56,893 nucleotides of DNA, taken from the NCBI GenBank assembly GCA_022826925.1, contig JAJDTX010000122.1, positions 1 through 56,893 of the forward strand, written 5' to 3'. The notes beneath the pieces were generated by a model that saw nothing but the letters and a program-made list of their open reading frames with translations, was not told the DNA's origin and did not search any database. A program made the translations under genes and the position numbers. Positions 54,278-56,893 of the stretch are shown here, piece after piece; the first letter of the stretch is position 1; each line of letters begins with the position of its first letter. Source of the stretch: Bryobacterales bacterium. GTDB taxonomy: Bacteria; Acidobacteriota; Terriglobia; Bryobacterales; UBA6623.

Positions 54278-55432
54278 CTAGCCGGCTCGGGCGACGGCCT
54301 GCTGGGCGGCCTCCTTCATGTCGGAGGCGACGATGAAGTCCAAGCCCGAATCAGCGAGGATCTCACGCCCCTTCTCCACGTTCGTTCCCTCTAGGCGGAG
54401 CACCATCGGCACGCCGATCTTGAGTTCCTGCGCGGCTGCGACGATCCCCTCGGCGAGGACATCGACCTTGAGGATGCCGCCGAAGATGTTAATCATGATC
54501 GCCTTGACGTTGGGGTCCGACAGGATGATCCGGAAGCCGTTCTTGATCTGGTCCTTGCTCGCGCCGCCGCCCACGTCCAAGAAGTTCGCAGGCATCCCCC
54601 CCGCGTATTGGATGATGTCCATGGTGGCCATGGCCAGCCCTGCCCCGTTGACCATGCAACCGACGTTCCCATCGAGCTTGATGTAGTTCAAGCCGTGGTC
54701 GATGGCATCGGTCTCGAGCGGCTCCTCCTCGTCGAGATCCCTCAATTCCGCGAGATCGGGATGGCGGAACAAGGCGTTGTCGTCGATGTCCATCTTCGCG
54801 TCCAGCGCGACCGCGCGACCGTCCGCGGTTAGCACGAATGGATTGATCTCCACTAGCGAGGCGTCGGACTCGTCATGAGCCTTAGCCAGCGCCTGCATTG
54901 CTTGCACGGCGGACGCTCGGGCCTCCGGCGCGATGCCGAGAGCGAAGGCGAGACGACGCGCTTGGTAGCCCTGTAACTGGGCTCCATCGATCGCTTCTCG
55001 GAGAATGGCGGAGGGATCCCTGGCGGCAACCTCCTCGATCTCCACCCCGCCTTGAGCCGATGCCATGAAGACCGGCTTGCTCAGGGCCCTGTCCAAGGTG
55101 ATGCCGAGGTAAATCTCGCGCTCGATCGGCAACTGTTCCTCGACCAGCAACCGCTGCACCAGCCGTCCCTGCGGGCCGGTTTGATGGGTCACCAGGGTCA
55201 TGCCCAAAATGGCAGCGGCGTGGCGTTCGGCCTCGTCGACGCTGTGCGCCAGCTTCACTCCTCCGCCCTTGCCGCGCCCGCCAGCATGGATTTGCGCCTT
55301 GACCACGACCTTGCCGCCCAGATCCGCAGCGGCCGACCGCGCCTCGGCGACCGTCTTGGCCATCGAGCCCCGAGGCGTGGGCACTCCGTACGCGCGCAGA
55401 ACTTCCTTGGCCTGATACTCGTGGAGCTTCAT
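54278..55432 (-). CDS. sucC: Succinyl-CoA synthetase, beta subunit
   Basis: About 384 residues, the ATP-grasp half of the enzyme. MKLHEYQAKEVLRAYGVP is the usual start, followed by GGRGKGGGVKLA and LVEINPFVLT, and the C-terminal GGASKDQIKNGFR and NIFGGILKVDV. ATG 55432 is used because it gives the family N-terminus. The longer open frame that continues upstream to 56533 is antisense to trpD and is not part of the protein. Confidence 0.97.
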   Translation of the reverse strand: MKLHEYQAKEVLRAYGVPTPRGSMAKTVAEARSAAADLGGKVVVKAQIHAGGRGKGGGVKLAHSVDEAERHAAAILGMTLVTHQTGPQGRLVQRLLVEEQLPIEREIYLGITLDRALSKPVFMASAQGGVEIEEVAARDPSAILREAIDGAQLQGYQARRLAFALGIAPEARASAVQAMQALAKAHDESDASLVEINPFVLTADGRAVALDAKMDIDDNALFRHPDLAELRDLDEEEPLETDAIDHGLNYIKLDGNVGCMVNGAGLAMATMDIIQYAGGMPANFLDVGGGASKDQIKNGFRIILSDPNVKAIMINIFGGILKVDVLAEGIVAAAQELKIGVPMVLRLEGTNVEKGREILADSGLDFIVASDMKEAAQQAVARAG

Positions 55433-55520
55433 AGGAACGCGGCCGTGGGGTACGATCAGAAAACCGCGCAGGCCGCCAGAACTTCCAATATATCCGGGAT
55501 GGCAGACGTAGCGCAATTCC

Positions 55521-56564
55521 ATGCCAGCAGTCCAAGAAGCGTTGCATCTAGCCGCTGCGCGCCAAGACCTATCCGAGCGGCAGTCCGCCGCTGCCTTGCA
55601 GGAAATCCTCGATGGCCGGTCGTCGCCGCCGCTGATCGCTGCCCTGCTTGTCGCCCTGCGCATGAAGGGGGAGACCGCCGACGAGGTCACGGGCTTTGCG
55701 CGCGCCATGAGGGCGAGCGCCGCCAGCGTTCGCGCCGTGCGCACGCCTCGCGAGCAGCTTGTCGACACCTGCGGCACGGGGGGAGACGGCGGATCGACCT
55801 TCAACGTCTCCACGGCAGCCGCGCTCGTGGCCGCCGGAGCGGGCGTGGCGATAGCCAAGCACGGCAACCGCGCGGTTTCCAGCAAGTGCGGTTCCGCGGA
55901 CGTGCTGGAAGCGCTCGGCGTCAACGTCAAGCTCAACTCTGACCAGGCGGCCCGCTGCATCGACGAGGTGGGTATCGGCTTCCTATTCGCGCAAGCGATG
56001 CACCCGGCCATGCGCCACGCGGGACCGGTGCGCCGCGAGTTGGGCATGCGCACCGTGTTCAACATGCTCGGCCCGCTGACCAACCCCGCCGGAGCCGCGG
56101 TACAGGTCATGGGCGTGTACGACGACCAGATCGTGCCGCTCGCGGCCGCCGCGCTGGCGCGCTTGGGCGCCCGGCGCGCACTGGTGGTACACGGCAGTGA
56201 CGGAATGGATGAAATCACAACCACCGGTCCGACCCGCTTCAGCGAGGTAGTCCGCGGCAACGTCTCGAGGCAGGGATCGCTCGAGCCTGGCGAGTTCGAC
56301 GTGCCGCAAGCCAGCGCGGCGTCGCTCTCCGGCGGCGATGTCGCCCGCAACGCCTCGATCATCCGGTCCGTGCTGGCAGGCGCGCGCGGGCCAGCGCGCG
56401 ATATCGTGGTCGTGAACGCCGCGGCCGCGATCCACATGTCGGAAGCCGCAACCAGCTGGCGCGCGGCCGCTGCACTTGCCCAAGAGGCGATTGACTCGGG
56501 CGCGGCAGCCGACAAGCTCGCGAAGCTCTCCAAGTTGTCCGCGCGGCTGGCCGGGACGGGCTAG
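55521..56564 (+). CDS. trpD: Anthranilate phosphoribosyltransferase
   Basis: 347 residues. It joins anthranilate with phosphoribosyl pyrophosphate in tryptophan synthesis. The GTGGDGGSTFNVST glycine-rich loop lies at about 85-98, AKHGNRAVSSKCGSAD and FNMLGPLTNPAG follow, and all are in the usual order and length. ATG 55521 is in place. It is divergent from sucC; no other trp gene is close enough to be called an operon partner. Confidence 0.96.
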   Translation: MPAVQEALHLAAARQDLSERQSAAALQEILDGRSSPPLIAALLVALRMKGETADEVTGFARAMRASAASVRAVRTPREQLVDTCGTGGDGGSTFNVSTAAALVAAGAGVAIAKHGNRAVSSKCGSADVLEALGVNVKLNSDQAARCIDEVGIGFLFAQAMHPAMRHAGPVRRELGMRTVFNMLGPLTNPAGAAVQVMGVYDDQIVPLAAAALARLGARRALVVHGSDGMDEITTTGPTRFSEVVRGNVSRQGSLEPGEFDVPQASAASLSGGDVARNASIIRSVLAGARGPARDIVVVNAAAAIHMSEAATSWRAAAALAQEAIDSGAAADKLAKLSKLSARLAGTG

Positions 56565-56893
56565 ATCCGGCCGCTCGGCTCGGCGGGGATTCCCAGCTCG
56601 GCTGCGGGTACGCGGGTCCGTTCTTTGGTGGGTGCATCAAAAGGAAGTGGGGCCACCCGAGCGCGTTACCGTTCCGCCACAGCAATGCCTTGAGCAATGC
56701 CTTGCATGTCCGCTGCGCCGACGCATAGAGGGCCTTGGAGAACGATCCACATAACGAAGAGGATTTTTTGCCTGGCGGCGCGGCAGACGGGTGTTGGAAG
56801 TGGGGCAGAATGCTCAAGGCCGCGCCGGTGGGCAAAGAATCAGATGGGCTAAACCGCCGGCTGATAAGTTTGGTATGGCGATTGCTTGAGCGC
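56565..56893. other. Right-edge region, 329 bp, no gene recognised
   Basis: The stretch after trpD shows no credible gene. A short direct repeat GCAATGCCTTG occurs twice near 56682 and 56695. Frames crossing it are cut by the window and lack clear signals, so what the region belongs to cannot be told. Confidence 0.35.

Noticed and set aside
55433..56533. Upstream extension of the sucC frame to 56533
   Set aside because: It runs antisense through trpD; the sucC N-terminus MKLHEYQAKEVL begins at 55432 as in every family member.

Overview
The window looks like a chromosomal segment of a high-GC Acidobacteriota, most likely near the Solibacter/Bryobacter group. The evidence is two very large Oar-type TonB-dependent receptors with carboxypeptidase-regulatory-like N-termini, a TIGR03437-type secreted protein (a C-terminal/adhesin-like domain family known mainly from Solibacter relatives), several Tat-exported sugar enzymes, and strongly G/C-biased third codon positions. 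This placement is inferred from gene content only. I saw no rRNA, tRNA, CRISPR array, intact insertion sequence or phage block.

Layout. 1-7 kb: tail of an unknown gene, a TIGR03437 protein, an Oar-type receptor and a small outer-membrane barrel. 7.1-14.4 kb: a catabolic island. A minus-strand operon (MarR regulator, cytochrome P450, small membrane protein, sodium:solute symporter) is divergent from a plus-strand pcaDCHGB operon for protocatechuate ring cleavage. The two share a 63-bp promoter region with a palindromic operator. 14.9-20.3 kb: a hypothetical protein and Tat-exported sugar-related enzymes (Gfo/Idh/MocA dehydrogenase, beta-propeller lipoprotein, aldo/keto reductase, hydroxypyruvate-isomerase-like TIM barrel). 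20.3-25 kb: purC and a three-subunit molybdenum hydroxylase of the xanthine dehydrogenase family. 25.2-30.8 kb: an ECF sigma factor, a membrane anti-sigma factor with two zinc-finger motifs and a second Oar-type receptor, apparently one surface-signalling operon. 30.8-33 kb: dapA and a secreted mutarotase-like protein.

33.4-38.4 kb is an accessory island. It holds an ImmA/IrrE-type metallopeptidase, an unrecognised 231-residue protein (here called X) and an AbiEii-type nucleotidyltransferase. Two decayed partial copies of the same genes flank the intact X-nucleotidyltransferase pair, and a secreted Sel1-repeat protein that doubled by a 672-bp tandem duplication follows. The repeated association of ImmA, X and nucleotidyltransferase, live and dead, makes a three-component toxin-antitoxin or defence module the best candidate here for an undescribed system.

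38.5-56.9 kb is mostly housekeeping and envelope biology: a small Cys protein, a CstA-family carbon starvation transporter, a type IV prepilin-like protein, a UDP-sugar dehydrogenase plus UDP-sugar epimerase, a TPR-TonB protein, a secreted beta-helix protein, glyA, a membrane-anchored spermidine-synthase-like protein, a membrane glycosyltransferase, an acyl-CoA carboxylase beta subunit, the sucC-sucD-ndk cluster and trpD. Translation often uses GTG or TTG starts, and several neighbouring genes overlap by a few bases, so the genome is compact outside the accessory island.
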